A stretch of 64,000 bases of DNA from JBBRHH01 sp963788015 (GCA_963788015.1 CAWBEY010000012.1:1798001-1862000); one strand, 5' to 3'; positions 46,796 to 57,587 are shown, numbered from the stretch's first letter. The notes: generated from the sequence alone by a model not told the origin. Made by a program: numbers and translations.

Positions 46796-49700
46796 GGTGC
46801 CGATCCGATTGACGTTGTCCAGGTTCCGAAGCCGCCTCCGATGAAGATTTTGCCGGTGCCGGGTTGGATGTCGAGTGATTGACCCAGGCCGATGCGCGGG
46901 AGGTTGGCGGTGATGTCGGACCAGGTTTGGCCGGCGTCGTCGCTCAGGTAGAGATAGCCGGTTCCCATCGTTTCCATGCCCAGGACGATGCGGGATGGAT
47001 TGGACGGATCGATCGCAAAGCGATTGACGAATGCATGGGCATCCGGAGCGACCCACTGGCTGGCGGCGACGGTGTGCCAGGCGGTTCCGTCGTAGTAGGC
47101 CGCGTCGGGGGGCGTTTGCACCCAGATGCGGCTGGGATCGGCCGGGTCTATCTGTAGGTCGAGCCTTCCTTCGGGCGAACCAACTGGTCGGGGCGGATCG
47201 GGCAGGGTTGTCCAGTGATCGCCGCGATCGTCGCTGCGCCAGACGTGGCCGGCGTCGTAGCCGTAGACCGTATCGTTATTGCTGGGTGCCATGGCATGCA
47301 CGGGGTGGTCGAGCTTGTGGAAGGTGAGGCCGCCATCGTCGGAGCGGAGATTGTCGGCGTAGACGATATTCGGATTGGAAGGGTCGAAGCGCACGAAGTA
47401 ATAGGTGCCGGCGGTGTTGGGGATTACGGTCCAGGTTTGGCCGCCATCGACGCTGCGGACGAGCTGGTTGTTGAAGTAGTTTCCGGCGGCCGCGATCACG
47501 ACCGGCGTCTGGTTCCAATTTGGGCTCATGTCGCCGACGTACATGCCCCACCAGCCACTGACCTTCTGGGGCAGCTCGTGGTCGGTGAAGGTTTGGCCGC
47601 CATCGGTGGTGATGTTGAAGGCATAGTCGTAGCAGAAGTAGGCGAAGCGATTGGGATCATTGGCCGCAAACGAGACGGCGGCGCTGCCCCAGCCGTGGTC
47701 AAAGCCGGTGAAGCCGGCGCCCGAGTCGGTGAAGTTCAGGCCGCCATCGGTGGACGCGTACATTCCCAGTGAGAACGCTCCGACCACGCTCTGCGATGTG
47801 TAGCTCCAGGAGTAGCCTTCCGTAAACGCCCAAGGTCCCTGCTGCACATAGGAGCGCGAATAGTCGATGTTCGGGGCGGTCCAGGTGCGGCCACCATCCT
47901 TGCTGACGCGGAGATGGTCGAAGTCGGAGACGATCATGTCCTGGGCGTAGGCGGGGCTCTGGAAAAAGCCCTCGGCGTTCTGGTCCAGCGTTGCGTCGCC
48001 CGTGCTTACGCGGACGAAGGATTTTCCATTGTCGTCGCTGCGCATTAAGCCGGTGCCCTGCTTGATGACCCAGATACGGCCTGACGTTGAGGCGTCTGGG
48101 GTGACGGCCAGGATGACCCCGGCGCCGGGAGAGGTGACTTTGGTGAAGGTGAGGGCCGCATCGCGCGAGACCATCAGGCCGTTGTCAGTGGCCGCCCAGA
48201 CTACGTCGTTGTTGTGCGGATCGGCGCGGATTTCCCAGACGGATGCGCCCCTGGAGCGACAGAGCCGATGTCCAGCTTGAACCACCGTTGTCAGAGCGGA
48301 AGACGCCCTTGAGGTACGATGCGAAGTAAACCCGCCGGCCATTGGGAGCAAAGTCAATTTCGTGGCGGTAACTGCGGCGCGGATCGTTGTTGGAAACGGC
48401 CAGCACGCGCGTGAAGGTGTCGCCGCCGTCAAAGCTCTGATAAAGCCCCTCCTCGCCGACGCGGGTTTGATCCCATGAGGGTGTGTCGCCATACACCAGC
48501 AGGTTGTTGGCGTTGGTGGGGCTGGCGGCAAGGGAGGGAGCTTCCTGGGTAAACAAGCCATCCTGACGACAGGGCGACCAGGTGGCTCCGCCGTCGCTGG
48601 ATCGCCAGACGCCGACGACGTCTATTCCGAGATAGATGCGGTTGTTGTTGGCCGGGGAGCGCGCGATGGATTGGATGAGCTGTGCGCCCTCGCCTCCGGG
48701 CATGCCCAGGGCCGCCTGCGTTGCCGACCGCACGGGGAGGGCCGTCCATGTGACCCCCTGCGCGGGGCCGGAGCGCCTGCGGGCACGGGCACGGGGGAGG
48801 GTCCGGGTGTGGTGAATCGAATCGAGTCGAAGTTGCCCACCCAGCCGGAAGCGCCGGCGGAATCGAAGGCGAGCCGCAGGATGTGCGTGCCGGCCGAGAG
48901 GGTGATGGGGAGGCCGCCCACGTCGAGGTATTTCTGCCAATTGGTGGTGTTGGGAACCTGGAGTACGCCAGTCGCGTTGACGCCGTCAACGTTCAGGTGA
49001 AACGTGCCGCCGGCGCCGGAACTGGCGACTTGAAAATCGGCGCTGTAGGTGGTGGGGGCGGCAACCGTGACGGTGTATTCCAGCCATTCGCCGGGCGCGT
49101 ATAGCCGACGGCGTAGCTATTGGCGGCAGTGCCGGTCGATTGGATATCGACACCCTCGCTGGAGCGATACTGCGCCGCCCAGATTGGCGGCTTCAGAATC
49201 GTGATAGGCGATTCCCTCACCGCCGTTGTCGAAGTTTTCAGCCTGGACGAGTGTGGGGGCGCTTGTGGAGAGAACCAGCGGCGATCCGCCGAAAGGAGAC
49301 CGCGTCGGCGTCTGGGGCTGACCCTGCAATGCCATCCAGTTGAAGTTCCCCACGTAGCCTGAAGCCCCGTTGCTATCGAACACCAGTCGCAGCGTGTGCG
49401 GCCCGGCGCTGAGATTGATGCCTGCCTTGGTGAGGGTGGTCCAGGTTTGCCAGCCATTGGTTTTGGGCACGGTCAGGGCGCCGGTGACGTTGGCGCCATC
49501 CACCTCCAGGTGAAACGCACCGCCCGCCCCGGCGCTGGCGACGCGAAATGCAGCGGTGTAGGTACCGGCCGTGGTGACGTTCGTGGTGTATCTCAGCCAT
49601 TCCCCGGCCTTGACCCATCCGACGCTGAAACCGCCGCCGACATCGCTTGCGGCCTCAATATCGACGCCGTCGTTGCGATATTTGCCTCCAAGATTGGCCG

Positions 49701-49845
49701 GGTCGGCATCGTGGTAGGCCACGGTTTCGCCGCCCGTGTCGTAGTCTTCGATCTGGATGGTGCCGGGAACCGTCAGGAGCCGGCGGATCTCCAGCGGCTC
49801 GATGAAGTGTTTTGAGAGGCAGTTTCGCGCCTGCAGCTTTTTCAT
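46792..49845 (-). CDS. secreted Asp-box (BNR) propeller protein with two CBM6 domains (frameshifts)
   Basis: The N-terminus has the planctomycete export motif FIEPLEIRRLLT. Two CBM6 domains follow (IQIEDYDTGGETVAYHD, VQAENFDNGGEGIAYHD), then about ten Asp boxes (SSDGGATW, SDNGGSSW, SKDGGRTW, TTDGGQTF, SVDGGQTW, SDDAGQTW), typical of sialidase, GH74 or sortilin-like propellers. At least four one-base shifts (near 49168, 49103, 48765, 48255) must be corrected. It probably binds and perhaps hydrolyses plant-type polysaccharide; the catalytic residues of GH74 could not be placed. The last codons overlap the broken integrase, so the natural 3' end may be lost. Confidence 0.75.
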
Positions 49846-49972
49846 GTGCTTCCCTTTCCTTGTTCGCGCTTCATTTCAAGTGCAGTGGTCGCGGACTACC
49901 CGCCTCGCCGCGGCGAACACTATCCTTAATTTTCGATAAGAGCTCGCCAAACATTTTGTCCGTTTTTAGCAA

Positions 49973-50632
49973 TTAGTCAAAACGTCGTGGAGATTCCTGA
50001 TCCGCTTCTCCACCTCCACACGCACCAGGTTCACATTCGGCCGGTGCTGTTGTTCCTTCGTTCCCCGCGTCTCCAAAATCTGGTGCACGGACATATCCAA
50101 TGCCTCCATTTCGCCTTCGACGGCGAAATGACCGCAGGCCGGCTTGGTGAAAGTAGACGCCGACGAGAGCAATCAACGCCAGGATATGAAGCAGGATCAG
50201 ATTGCTCCGCGAGATGCCCGGTTCCAATACGGCTCGTGCTGGATTGGATGGATCGTAATACACCTCCACGTCGGTCCGCCGACGATATTGGCCGGCATGC
50301 GATTCGAAGAGGCTTCTGGCATCATAAGACACTCCCACACTCTGATACCGATGGCCGGAGACGACATACGCATAGGCAATGTTCCATTGTGAACGGAAAT
50401 AGGTTTTGGTTCCTGGCGGTCTGTCACGATCTCGCAGTCCGCCGATGGGAACCTGATAAGGTGAGTGTTCAACGAAATCAGCGAGAATTGTCCCGCGCGT
50501 ATGGGGCCAGTGACGGCTCGCGAGTCCGAAATAAAGATCGTGCAAGGCAAACGCGAGGAGGATTATGGCCGTGATCGCCACGACGACGCCGGCGCTGCGG
50601 ACCAGGAGGTTAAGCATGCGCGTTGGATTCAT
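49973..50632 (-). CDS. DUF3592-type membrane protein
   Basis: Two membrane helices (residues 12-32 and 143-160) flank a beta domain with AYAYVVSGHRYQSVGVSYDA and YYDPSNPARAVLEPG, the typical DUF3592 pattern. The C-terminal 45 residues are Arg/Gly-rich in this frame. Another frame (VNLVRVEVEKRIRNLHDV) looks more natural, so a frameshift near 50160 is possible. The function of the family is unknown. Confidence 0.75.
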   Translation of the reverse strand: MNPTRMLNLLVRSAGVVVAITAIILLAFALHDLYFGLASRHWPHTRGTILADFVEHSPYQVPIGGLRDRDRPPGTKTYFRSQWNIAYAYVVSGHRYQSVGVSYDARSLFESHAGQYRRRTDVEVYYDPSNPARAVLEPGISRSNLILLHILALIALVGVYFHQAGLRSFRRRRRNGGIGYVRAPDFGDAGNEGTTAPAECEPGACGGGEADQESPRRFD

Positions 50633-50713
50633 GACAACTCAGCTGTGGACATTTCAGCAAACGCTCATGCTCTAAATCAAACGTGGAACCCACTCAGGGT
50701 ACCGGAACGGCGG

Positions 50714-52075
50714 TCAGGGGGAGAATTCAAGGTTCTGAGCGGTGATCGACTCCAGATCAGCCAAACGCTTGGCTCGCTGAGCGTGTAGGGTTGCGGTGAG
50801 GCGCTCGACGGAGATGAGCGTGCGGCGGGTGTCGAGGGCGTCCAGCAGGGAGGAATGGCCTGACTCGTAGGCGGTGCGGGAAAGATCAACAGCCTGGCGG
50901 GCGCGGGGGAGGATCGTGTGGGTGAACAACTCGAGTTGCCGGTCGGCGTCGTGGATTGTGGAGAGATCGAGCACCACCTGGGCGGCCAGGTCGTTGGAGG
51001 CCTGTCGCTGCATCGCTTCGGCCGCGTGCAGATTGGCGTGGGCCTGGGCGATGGCCGCGTCGAGTGCTTCGTGACGGAAGAAGGGGAGGGTGACCTGGCC
51101 AATCACATTTTGCGTAATGCCGGCCAGATCGGTGGCGGCGCTGAGGTTGAAGTCGGGGAAGTATTGGAGTCTGGCCAATAGAACGGCGTCCTTGCGGGTT
51201 TGCGCATCGGCGGCGAGGGCGGCGAGATCGGGATTGTGCTGCGCGGCCGCACTGAGGATGGCGGCGTCATCCAGGGCAGTGGGAAGCGTTGTGGGCATGG
51301 CGGCTTGATCGGGAAGCGCGATTGGAGCATCGGGAGGGCGTGCGAGAAAGGCGTTGAGGGCAGCGCGCTGGCCGGGAAGTTGGGATTTCATGTTGGCGAT
51401 GTCGTTCTTCGCAAGATCGGCCTCAGTTTTGGCTTTGAGGACATCCTGCTGGCTGGCCTTGCCGGCGCGGTTTTGGGCTTCGCTGATGGTGGTCATGGTG
51501 TCGAGGAGGGCCTGGTTGGAATCAGCGAGGCGGATCAGTTCAGTATTCAGGGAGTAGTTGGAGTAGGCGGAAAGGACCTTGTTGCGAAGATCGAACTGGG
51601 CCTTGCGAAAGCGCAGGCCGGCGGCGCGGGCATTGTCGAGGGCCACCATGGCGGCCGCGTCGAGTTTTGCGGGGAGCTTGATGTCGGTCATGGGATCGTT
51701 GCCAACGCCGAGGGTGGTCATGTCGCTAGCCGTACGGCCGCGCGTGATGAGGGTGCCCAGGGACAGATTAGGCGTTGAAGATTGCGTGGCGTCCTGCGGG
51801 ATTTGCTCGATGGCGGCGCGCCACTGCCAGTAGCGGGCTTCGAGATCGTCGTTGGCCAGAAGGGCGCGACGGACCAGATCGGCGGGGGTTGGAGTCTCAG
51901 GCAGATCGGGTAGGTGGCGCTCCTGCGGCGCCGGCTCGAATATCTTGCCCGCAGCCAGCGCGGTGCGCCGTTCGTCGCTCTCACCAGGCGGATGAACGGT
52001 GCAACCCGCCAGCATGAAGAGTGGCGCTGCAGGGAGAAGGAGGACGAAGGCTATGTGGGCGAGTGACCTAGACAT
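50714..52075 (-). CDS. outer-membrane efflux protein, TolC/CusC family lipoprotein
   Basis: ATG 52075 opens a lipoprotein signal (LLLPAAPLFMLAGC), as in CusC. Two repeats of the OEP fold follow, seen as long Ala/Leu/Gln-rich helices (SYNTEL-like LNTELIRLADSNQALLDTM, then LERTAYESGHSSL-like RTAYESGHSSLLDALDTRRT). The start overlaps the end of the RND pump gene by eight bases, so translation is coupled. It forms the exit duct of the tripartite metal pump. Confidence 0.9.
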   Translation of the reverse strand: MSRSLAHIAFVLLLPAAPLFMLAGCTVHPPGESDERRTALAAGKIFEPAPQERHLPDLPETPTPADLVRRALLANDDLEARYWQWRAAIEQIPQDATQSSTPNLSLGTLITRGRTASDMTTLGVGNDPMTDIKLPAKLDAAAMVALDNARAAGLRFRKAQFDLRNKVLSAYSNYSLNTELIRLADSNQALLDTMTTISEAQNRAGKASQQDVLKAKTEADLAKNDIANMKSQLPGQRAALNAFLARPPDAPIALPDQAAMPTTLPTALDDAAILSAAAQHNPDLAALAADAQTRKDAVLLARLQYFPDFNLSAATDLAGITQNVIGQVTLPFFRHEALDAAIAQAHANLHAAEAMQRQASNDLAAQVVLDLSTIHDADRQLELFTHTILPRARQAVDLSRTAYESGHSSLLDALDTRRTLISVERLTATLHAQRAKRLADLESITAQNLEFSP

Positions 52076-55000
52076 TGGGTTGCCTTTCGCCGGCAGGCGC
52101 GTGGATGGTGATGGGAAAGCCGCTGGCGGTGTGTGCAGGGGAATCGAGGGTGAAGCCTTTGGCGACGTAGAAGATGATGGGGTAGATGAGCAGTTCCATG
52201 AGGAAGCTGGTGAAGAGCCCGCCGAGCATGGGGGCCGCAAGTCTGCGCATGACATCAGCGCCGGTGCCGGTGGCCCAGAGCAACGGCACGAGGCCAATGA
52301 ACGCGGCCGCGACGGTCATGGTTTTTGGGCGAATGCGCTTCACTGCGCCGTCATGCACAGCGTGCCAGAGGTCATCCCGGTTGCGCATCCGGCCTTCGGA
52401 TTTGGCCCGCTCGTAGCTGTTGTCGAGATACAGGAGCATGATCAAACCCGTTTCAGCGTCGAGGCCGACCAGGGCAATCATGCCGACCCAAACCGCCAGC
52501 GACAGGTGATAGTCCAGAAGCCAGAGCAGCCAGACCGCGCCGACAAGGCTGAAGGGGATCGCAAGGATCACGACAAAGACGCGAAACCAGCTTCGGGTGC
52601 TGGCGTAGAGGAGGAGGATGATGGTGAGGAGCGTGAGGGGCACGGCCCAGCGGAGGCGGGCATTGGCTTCCTGGATTTGTTCAAACTGCCCGGACCAGGC
52701 GAGGGTGTAGCCCGGCGGAAGCTGCAACTGGGCGGCCACGGCTTTCTGAGCATCGGCGATATAGCTGCCCAAATCGCGCCCGGTGACGTCCACATACACC
52801 CACGCCGAGCGGCGCGAATTCTCGCTTTTGATCATGGGCGGTCCGGGGCTGATGCTCACCTCGGCAAGCTGGCCGATGGGAACGTGCTGGCCGCGCGGCG
52901 TGGCGATGAGGACCTGCTTGATGGTTTCGGGAGTGTCGCGAAGGTCACGGGCGTAGCGGACGTTGATCGGATAACGCTCAAGCCCTTCGACGGCCGTCGA
53001 GACCTTCATGCCGCCCAGTGCAGAGCTGACGACGTCTTGAACATCGCCGACGGTCAGGCCATAGCGGGCGGCCTCGGAGCGGTTGGTGTTGATATCCAGG
53101 TAATAGCCGCCCACGGTGCGCTCGGGGTAGGCGCTGGTGGTGCCGCGGACGTTGAGCACGATGGCGGCCGCTTTTTGGGCAAGATCGCTGAGGACTCGGA
53201 GATCGGGGCCCATCACCTTGATGCCAACGGGGGTTTTGATGCCGGTGGAGAGCATGTTGGTGCGGTTTTCGATCGGCATCGGCCAGGCGTTCGCCACGCC
53301 GGGGAGCGTAACGACGGCGTTCAGGCCCGAGTGCGTCGTCCCGTCGGGATCGGTCCAGCCGTAAACAAGTTCCGGCATGGTGATCTTGCGCTGGGTTGGC
53401 CAAAAGGTTTGCTCGAAGGGCCAGCGCAGTGCGGAGGGCCAAGTGTCGAAGAAGTGAGACAACTTGCGCTGACGCCATTTGGCGGGATCGGTTTCGAGAC
53501 GGGCGACGCTTTCGATCATATCCAACGGAGCGGGATCGGTGGCCGACGTGGCCCGGCCAATCTTGCCGTAAACGCTTTGGACTTCCGGAAAGGTTTTCAG
53601 GAGCTTGTCAGTTTGCTGCAACACCTGTCGCGCCTTGGTGACGCTGATGCTGGGATCGGTGGTGGGCATGTAGAGCAAATCCCCTTCGTCCAGCGGCGGC
53701 ATGAACTCCGAGCCAAGCTTCAGGAATGGCCAGACGGCCGAGGCGACGAACAATGTTCCAACCACCAGGACAAGCCAGCGATGCCGAATGGCGGCGGCGA
53801 AGACGGGGCCGTAAAGGGCCTGAAGAACACGGCTGATGGGGCTGTTTTCTTCGTGAATGATTTTCTGGGGAACAAGCAACATCCCTGCCAGGAGCGCCCA
53901 CCCGATGGCCATCCACCAGCGATACGGCAGGAGCGCGGGCTCAATCATCGGGAGGCACCAGAGCAGGGCAGCGGGGAAGAGCATGGCGGCTAGCGTGATG
54001 GTGAGGTTGGCTTTCCAACCCCAGGCTATGGGCAGGACACGGCTGGTGATGAAGTAGTACATCAGCACCGGAATGATGGTGACGGAAAGGAGCGCGGCGG
54101 CGGCCATCGAAAAGGTTTTGGTGAACGCCAGCGGGCGAAAGAGCCGGCCGGATTCGCCGCCGAGTACGAAGACAGGCAGGAAGCTGACGGTGATGATGAG
54201 CAGGGAGAAGAAGAGGCTTGGGCCGACTTCGCGGGCGGCGTCGACGATGATCTCGCCGCGCGGGCGGGGCGGATGGCCGGCCTGGACGCGCTCGTCTTCG
54301 CGGTCAAGATGCTTGTGGGCGTTTTCGACCATGATGATGGCGCTATCGACCACGACGCCAATAGCGATGGCGATGCCGCCGAGGCTCATGATGTTGGCGT
54401 TGATGCCCAGAATGTGCATCACCAGCAGGCTGACCAGCACGCTACTGGGGACGACGAAGATCGCCACAAGCTCACTGCGGGCGTGGAGAAGAAAAAGGAT
54501 GCAGACCAGACCCACGACGATAATCTCTTCGATGAGGGTGTGCTTGAGGGTGTGGATGGAGCGCTCGATGAGATTGGAGCGGTCGTATGCCGTCTTGATA
54601 GTCACGCCAGGGGGAAGCCCATCTTCAAGCTGGCTGAGCTTGGCCTTGGCATCCTGGACGACTTGATAAGCATTCGCACCAAAGCGTGCGATAACGACAC
54701 CGCCGACGGCCTCGCCTTGCCCGTTCCATTCTCCAACGCCACGGCGCTCTTCGCCGGCGATTTGGAGCGTCGCGACGTCGGCGAGCAAAAGCGGGGTGCC
54801 GTTTTCGCCCAGGCCAACGGGGACTTTGGCCAGGTCGGGCAGGCCCTGAAGATAGCCCCGGCTGCGGACCATGTATTCGTGCTCGCTCATCTCGACGACC
54901 GAGCCGCCCACGTCGTTGTTGGACCGTTGAATGGCAGTGATGATGGTGGCGATGGGGAGGTTGTAGGCCAGGAGCGCTTCGGGCTTGACGACGACCTGAT

Positions 55001-55721
55001 ACTCCTTGACGAAGCCGCCGATGGACGCGACCTCAGCGACGTTGGGGACGGCCGTGAGCTGGTAGCGGAGATACCAATCCTGGAGGCTGCGCAGGGAGGC
55101 GAGATCCTGGTTGGAGGAAACCAACGGCTTGCCGGTGAGAGGGCAAGAGCCGGGATTATCGAAGGCGCGGACCTTGCTGAGCTTGCCGCGACGGTCGGCC
55201 GGCGCGCTGGCGGTATCGGCGTACCAGGCATCGTTTTCGACGTCATGCCAGAGGCCCTGGGGATGATCGGGCGAGTAGTAGCCGGCATAGAGGGTGTATT
55301 GATAGACCCAGCCAACGCCGGTCGCATCGGGGCCGAGCTTGGGCTCGACGGAGCGCGGGAGTCGATCTTTAACGAAGTTGAGGTATTCCAGGACGCGGCT
55401 TCTGGCCCAGTAGAGATCGGTGGAATCGTCAAAGATGACGTAGATCAGCGACTGCTCGAACATGCTGATTCCGCGCACCACCTTGGCGTGCGGGATGCCC
55501 ATCATGGCGGTGGTCAGGGGATAGGTGACCTGATCTTCGACGACCTGCGGCGCCTGGCCGGCGAAGTCGGTGGTGACGATCACCTGCACGTCCGAAACGT
55601 CGGGGATGGCGTCGAGGCTGAGGTGAAACGTGGCCCAGACGCCGGCGATCACCAGCATGGCGGTGAGGAGCAGCACCATCAGGCGATTGCGGACGGAGAG
55701 TTCAATCAGTTTGGCGATCAT
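52068..55721 (-). CDS. cusA: CusA/CzcA-type heavy-metal efflux RND transporter
   Basis: 1217 residues starting MIAKLIELSVRNRLMVLLLT. Twelve membrane helices and two porter domains are present, with family motifs DVQVIVTTDFAGQAPQVVED, GISMFEQSLIYVIFDD, and GALVDDAIVMVEN-type GVVVDSAIIMVENAHKHLD. It is longer than the usual 1040 residues: residues 150-215 carry an insertion with CPLTGKPLVSS, resembling a metal-binding ribbon, and a further insertion lies around residues 585-640. It should export Cu(I)/Ag(I) or similar ions using proton motive force, together with the adaptor and outer-membrane proteins of the same operon. Confidence 0.93.
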   Translation of the reverse strand: MIAKLIELSVRNRLMVLLLTAMLVIAGVWATFHLSLDAIPDVSDVQVIVTTDFAGQAPQVVEDQVTYPLTTAMMGIPHAKVVRGISMFEQSLIYVIFDDSTDLYWARSRVLEYLNFVKDRLPRSVEPKLGPDATGVGWVYQYTLYAGYYSPDHPQGLWHDVENDAWYADTASAPADRRGKLSKVRAFDNPGSCPLTGKPLVSSNQDLASLRSLQDWYLRYQLTAVPNVAEVASIGGFVKEYQVVVKPEALLAYNLPIATIITAIQRSNNDVGGSVVEMSEHEYMVRSRGYLQGLPDLAKVPVGLGENGTPLLLADVATLQIAGEERRGVGEWNGQGEAVGGVVIARFGANAYQVVQDAKAKLSQLEDGLPPGVTIKTAYDRSNLIERSIHTLKHTLIEEIIVVGLVCILFLLHARSELVAIFVVPSSVLVSLLVMHILGINANIMSLGGIAIAIGVVVDSAIIMVENAHKHLDREDERVQAGHPPRPRGEIIVDAAREVGPSLFFSLLIITVSFLPVFVLGGESGRLFRPLAFTKTFSMAAAALLSVTIIPVLMYYFITSRVLPIAWGWKANLTITLAAMLFPAALLWCLPMIEPALLPYRWWMAIGWALLAGMLLVPQKIIHEENSPISRVLQALYGPVFAAAIRHRWLVLVVGTLFVASAVWPFLKLGSEFMPPLDEGDLLYMPTTDPSISVTKARQVLQQTDKLLKTFPEVQSVYGKIGRATSATDPAPLDMIESVARLETDPAKWRQRKLSHFFDTWPSALRWPFEQTFWPTQRKITMPELVYGWTDPDGTTHSGLNAVVTLPGVANAWPMPIENRTNMLSTGIKTPVGIKVMGPDLRVLSDLAQKAAAIVLNVRGTTSAYPERTVGGYYLDINTNRSEAARYGLTVGDVQDVVSSALGGMKVSTAVEGLERYPINVRYARDLRDTPETIKQVLIATPRGQHVPIGQLAEVSISPGPPMIKSENSRRSAWVYVDVTGRDLGSYIADAQKAVAAQLQLPPGYTLAWSGQFEQIQEANARLRWAVPLTLLTIILLLYASTRSWFRVFVVILAIPFSLVGAVWLLWLLDYHLSLAVWVGMIALVGLDAETGLIMLLYLDNSYERAKSEGRMRNRDDLWHAVHDGAVKRIRPKTMTVAAAFIGLVPLLWATGTGADVMRRLAAPMLGGLFTSFLMELLIYPIIFYVAKGFTLDSPAHTASGFPITIHAPAGERQPNV

Positions 55722-55739
55722 GGTTTTGCCTTGGCCCGG

Positions 55740-57050
55740 TTAGTGGTGGTGATGGGCGTGGTCGGGATCGCTGGACGTGGCCGGGGAAGTGCGCAATTTG
55801 TCGATGGCTTCGGTGGTGCGGCTTTCGACGTCCATGAGAAATTGGCCGCTGGTGACGACGGATTCATCAGCGGCGAGGCCTTCGAGGATTTGGATCTGAC
55901 CGTTGTCGCCAGCCAGGCCGGTTCGGACGATGCGGGGTTCAAACCGGCCTTCCGACCGGGCGACGAAGGCGATTTTTCTGGTGCCGGTGTCGATGACTGC
56001 TTCGCGCGGAACGAGGAGTGCGTCGGGCAGCGGGCGGGCAATGATCTTGACGGCCGCGAACATGCCCGGCTTCAGGCTTCCATCGGGGTTGTCGAGGGTC
56101 GTGCGGATGATCTGGGTGCGGGTCATGTGGTCGACATGCGGATGGATAAAGGAGACTTTGCCGGTAAAGGTTTTGCCGGGGGCGGCCTGAACGGTCGCTT
56201 CGACGGGCTCGTCGAGGGCGATGAGCGAAAGCGATTCTTCGTAGACTTCGGCATCGAGCCAGAGGCTCGAATGATCCTCAATGCGCATGAGTTTTACGCC
56301 GGCCTGTGCGGAAGATCCTTGAACCACTGATGACTCGACGATCGCGCCGTTGCTTGGGCTACGGAATGGGACGGTGCGCGGCGCAGTGTCGGCCGCCGCG
56401 ATGGCGCTGATGTCTTCTTCGGCGACGTCCCACAGCCGAAGCTTTCGGCGGGCGGAAGCGATCAGTCCATCGGCGTCTTTAAGAACGGCCGCGCTGGCGG
56501 AAGCTTCCATGGCCTTGCGGGAGCGGGAGGCGGAGATCAACTCCTCGGCGGCGACTTGAAGATCCGGGCTGTAGAGATCGAAGAGCGGATCACCTTTGCG
56601 GATGTGCATGCCTTCGGTGTTGGCGTAGAGCTTTTCGATCCATCCATTGATCCGGAGAGAAACCTCGTGAAGGCCGGGCTGGGGGACTTTGAGCATCCCG
56701 ACCGCGCGGACGGTGAGGTCAAGGGGGCCGCGCGTGACTAGTGCGGTGCGGACGCCCATGTTCTGGACGATGGACGGATCGATGGTGACGCTCGGGCCGG
56801 CGCCGGCGGAGCCCGAAGAGCCGGTTTCTTTGAGGGGGGTGAGGGCCATGTGGCAGATGGGGCAGGTGCCGGGATGGTCCTGAATGACCTGCGGGTGCAT
56901 CCCGCAATGCCAAAGAGATTTGCTGGCGGAGGGTTGCGTGCTCGCGTCCATTGTGCTGGTGGAATGCGGGTGCCAGTGGCGATGGACTGCGTAGCCGCCG
57001 ATGGCCAGGGCGCAGCAGAGGAGAATGATTGGCCAGAGAGTTTTGGGCAT
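55740..57050 (-). CDS. cusB: CusB-type periplasmic adaptor with heavy-metal-binding domain
   Basis: 436 residues. N-terminal membrane anchor (LWPIILLCCALAIGGYAV), then a heavy-metal-binding domain WHCGMHPQVIQDHPGTCPIC, then the membrane-fusion fold: IEKLYANTEGMHIRKGDPLF (lipoyl half), a helical hairpin, and beta-barrel segments to EGLAADESVVTSGQF. The C-terminus is His-rich (DHAHHHH). It passes metal ions to the pump and links it to the outer-membrane duct. The stop is 18 bp from the cusA start. Confidence 0.92.
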   Translation of the reverse strand: MPKTLWPIILLCCALAIGGYAVHRHWHPHSTSTMDASTQPSASKSLWHCGMHPQVIQDHPGTCPICHMALTPLKETGSSGSAGAGPSVTIDPSIVQNMGVRTALVTRGPLDLTVRAVGMLKVPQPGLHEVSLRINGWIEKLYANTEGMHIRKGDPLFDLYSPDLQVAAEELISASRSRKAMEASASAAVLKDADGLIASARRKLRLWDVAEEDISAIAAADTAPRTVPFRSPSNGAIVESSVVQGSSAQAGVKLMRIEDHSSLWLDAEVYEESLSLIALDEPVEATVQAAPGKTFTGKVSFIHPHVDHMTRTQIIRTTLDNPDGSLKPGMFAAVKIIARPLPDALLVPREAVIDTGTRKIAFVARSEGRFEPRIVRTGLAGDNGQIQILEGLAADESVVTSGQFLMDVESRTTEAIDKLRTSPATSSDPDHAHHHH

Positions 57051-57138
57051 AACGGAAAACCTTGCGCGACGGGCGCGCGTTAATCGGATCGATCTGGCAA
57101 GGGCCGGATTGAACGGTCAATCAGATGTGGAAGTGCGA

Positions 57139-57540
57139 TCAGGCCAGGAGGGAACAATGCAGCGCAAGAAGCGTGGGAGCGGCTGCAGCGCGTACGGAAA
57201 AGTGTATCTGGCTATCGCACGCGATGAACGTGCAAGAAGTGATTTCCGGGAGGAAAGAAAGAAATGCCCCGACAGCATCAGCGCTCAGACTGTCTTTCTG
57301 GTCGATGTTCTTGGCGATCAAGTTGGAATTGTCACACAGCGGACAATGCTTGCTGTTGGACGCCGGCCGCGGCGTTTGGCGGTCATGGGAGCAGCACTTG
57401 AGCGTACTTCCGTCGGACGTCATCTGCGCCACGCCCGTGTTGAGCAGGCATCCGGCGGAGGTGCAGGTCATGCTGACGAACAGCACCGCGACAGCGGCGG
57501 CGAAAGCGGAAATTCGTTGGAATCGCCCGAACATGCTCAA
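57139..57540 (-). CDS. small Cys-rich secreted protein at head of metal efflux operon
   Basis: About 133 residues with a signal peptide (ISAFAAAVAVLFVSMTCTSA) and Cys/His-rich mature part (LKCCSHDR, KHCPLCDNS). A hydrophobic C-terminus follows. It lies 89 bp upstream of the adaptor gene. Short proteins with C-x2-C and paired Cys at this position often accompany CusBA genes in this and related phyla; a role in periplasmic metal binding is inferred. Start codon choice (57540 or 57534) is uncertain. Confidence 0.65.
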   Translation of the reverse strand: MSMFGRFQRISAFAAAVAVLFVSMTCTSAGCLLNTGVAQMTSDGSTLKCCSHDRQTPRPASNSKHCPLCDNSNLIAKNIDQKDSLSADAVGAFLSFLPEITSCTFIACDSQIHFSVRAAAAPTLLALHCSLLA

Positions 57541-57587
57541 TGGATGCTATCGGCGCTTTGGAGGTGGGTCAAAATAAATCTCGAATA

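Noticed and set aside
51999..53993. A 664-codon open frame antisense to the RND pump
   Set aside because: It is antisense to clear cusA/cusC coding sequence, and long antisense frames are common in such GC-rich genes.
54273..56330. A 685-codon open frame antisense to cusA and cusB
   Set aside because: The opposite strand has unmistakable RND and adaptor motifs; this frame has no recognisable domain.
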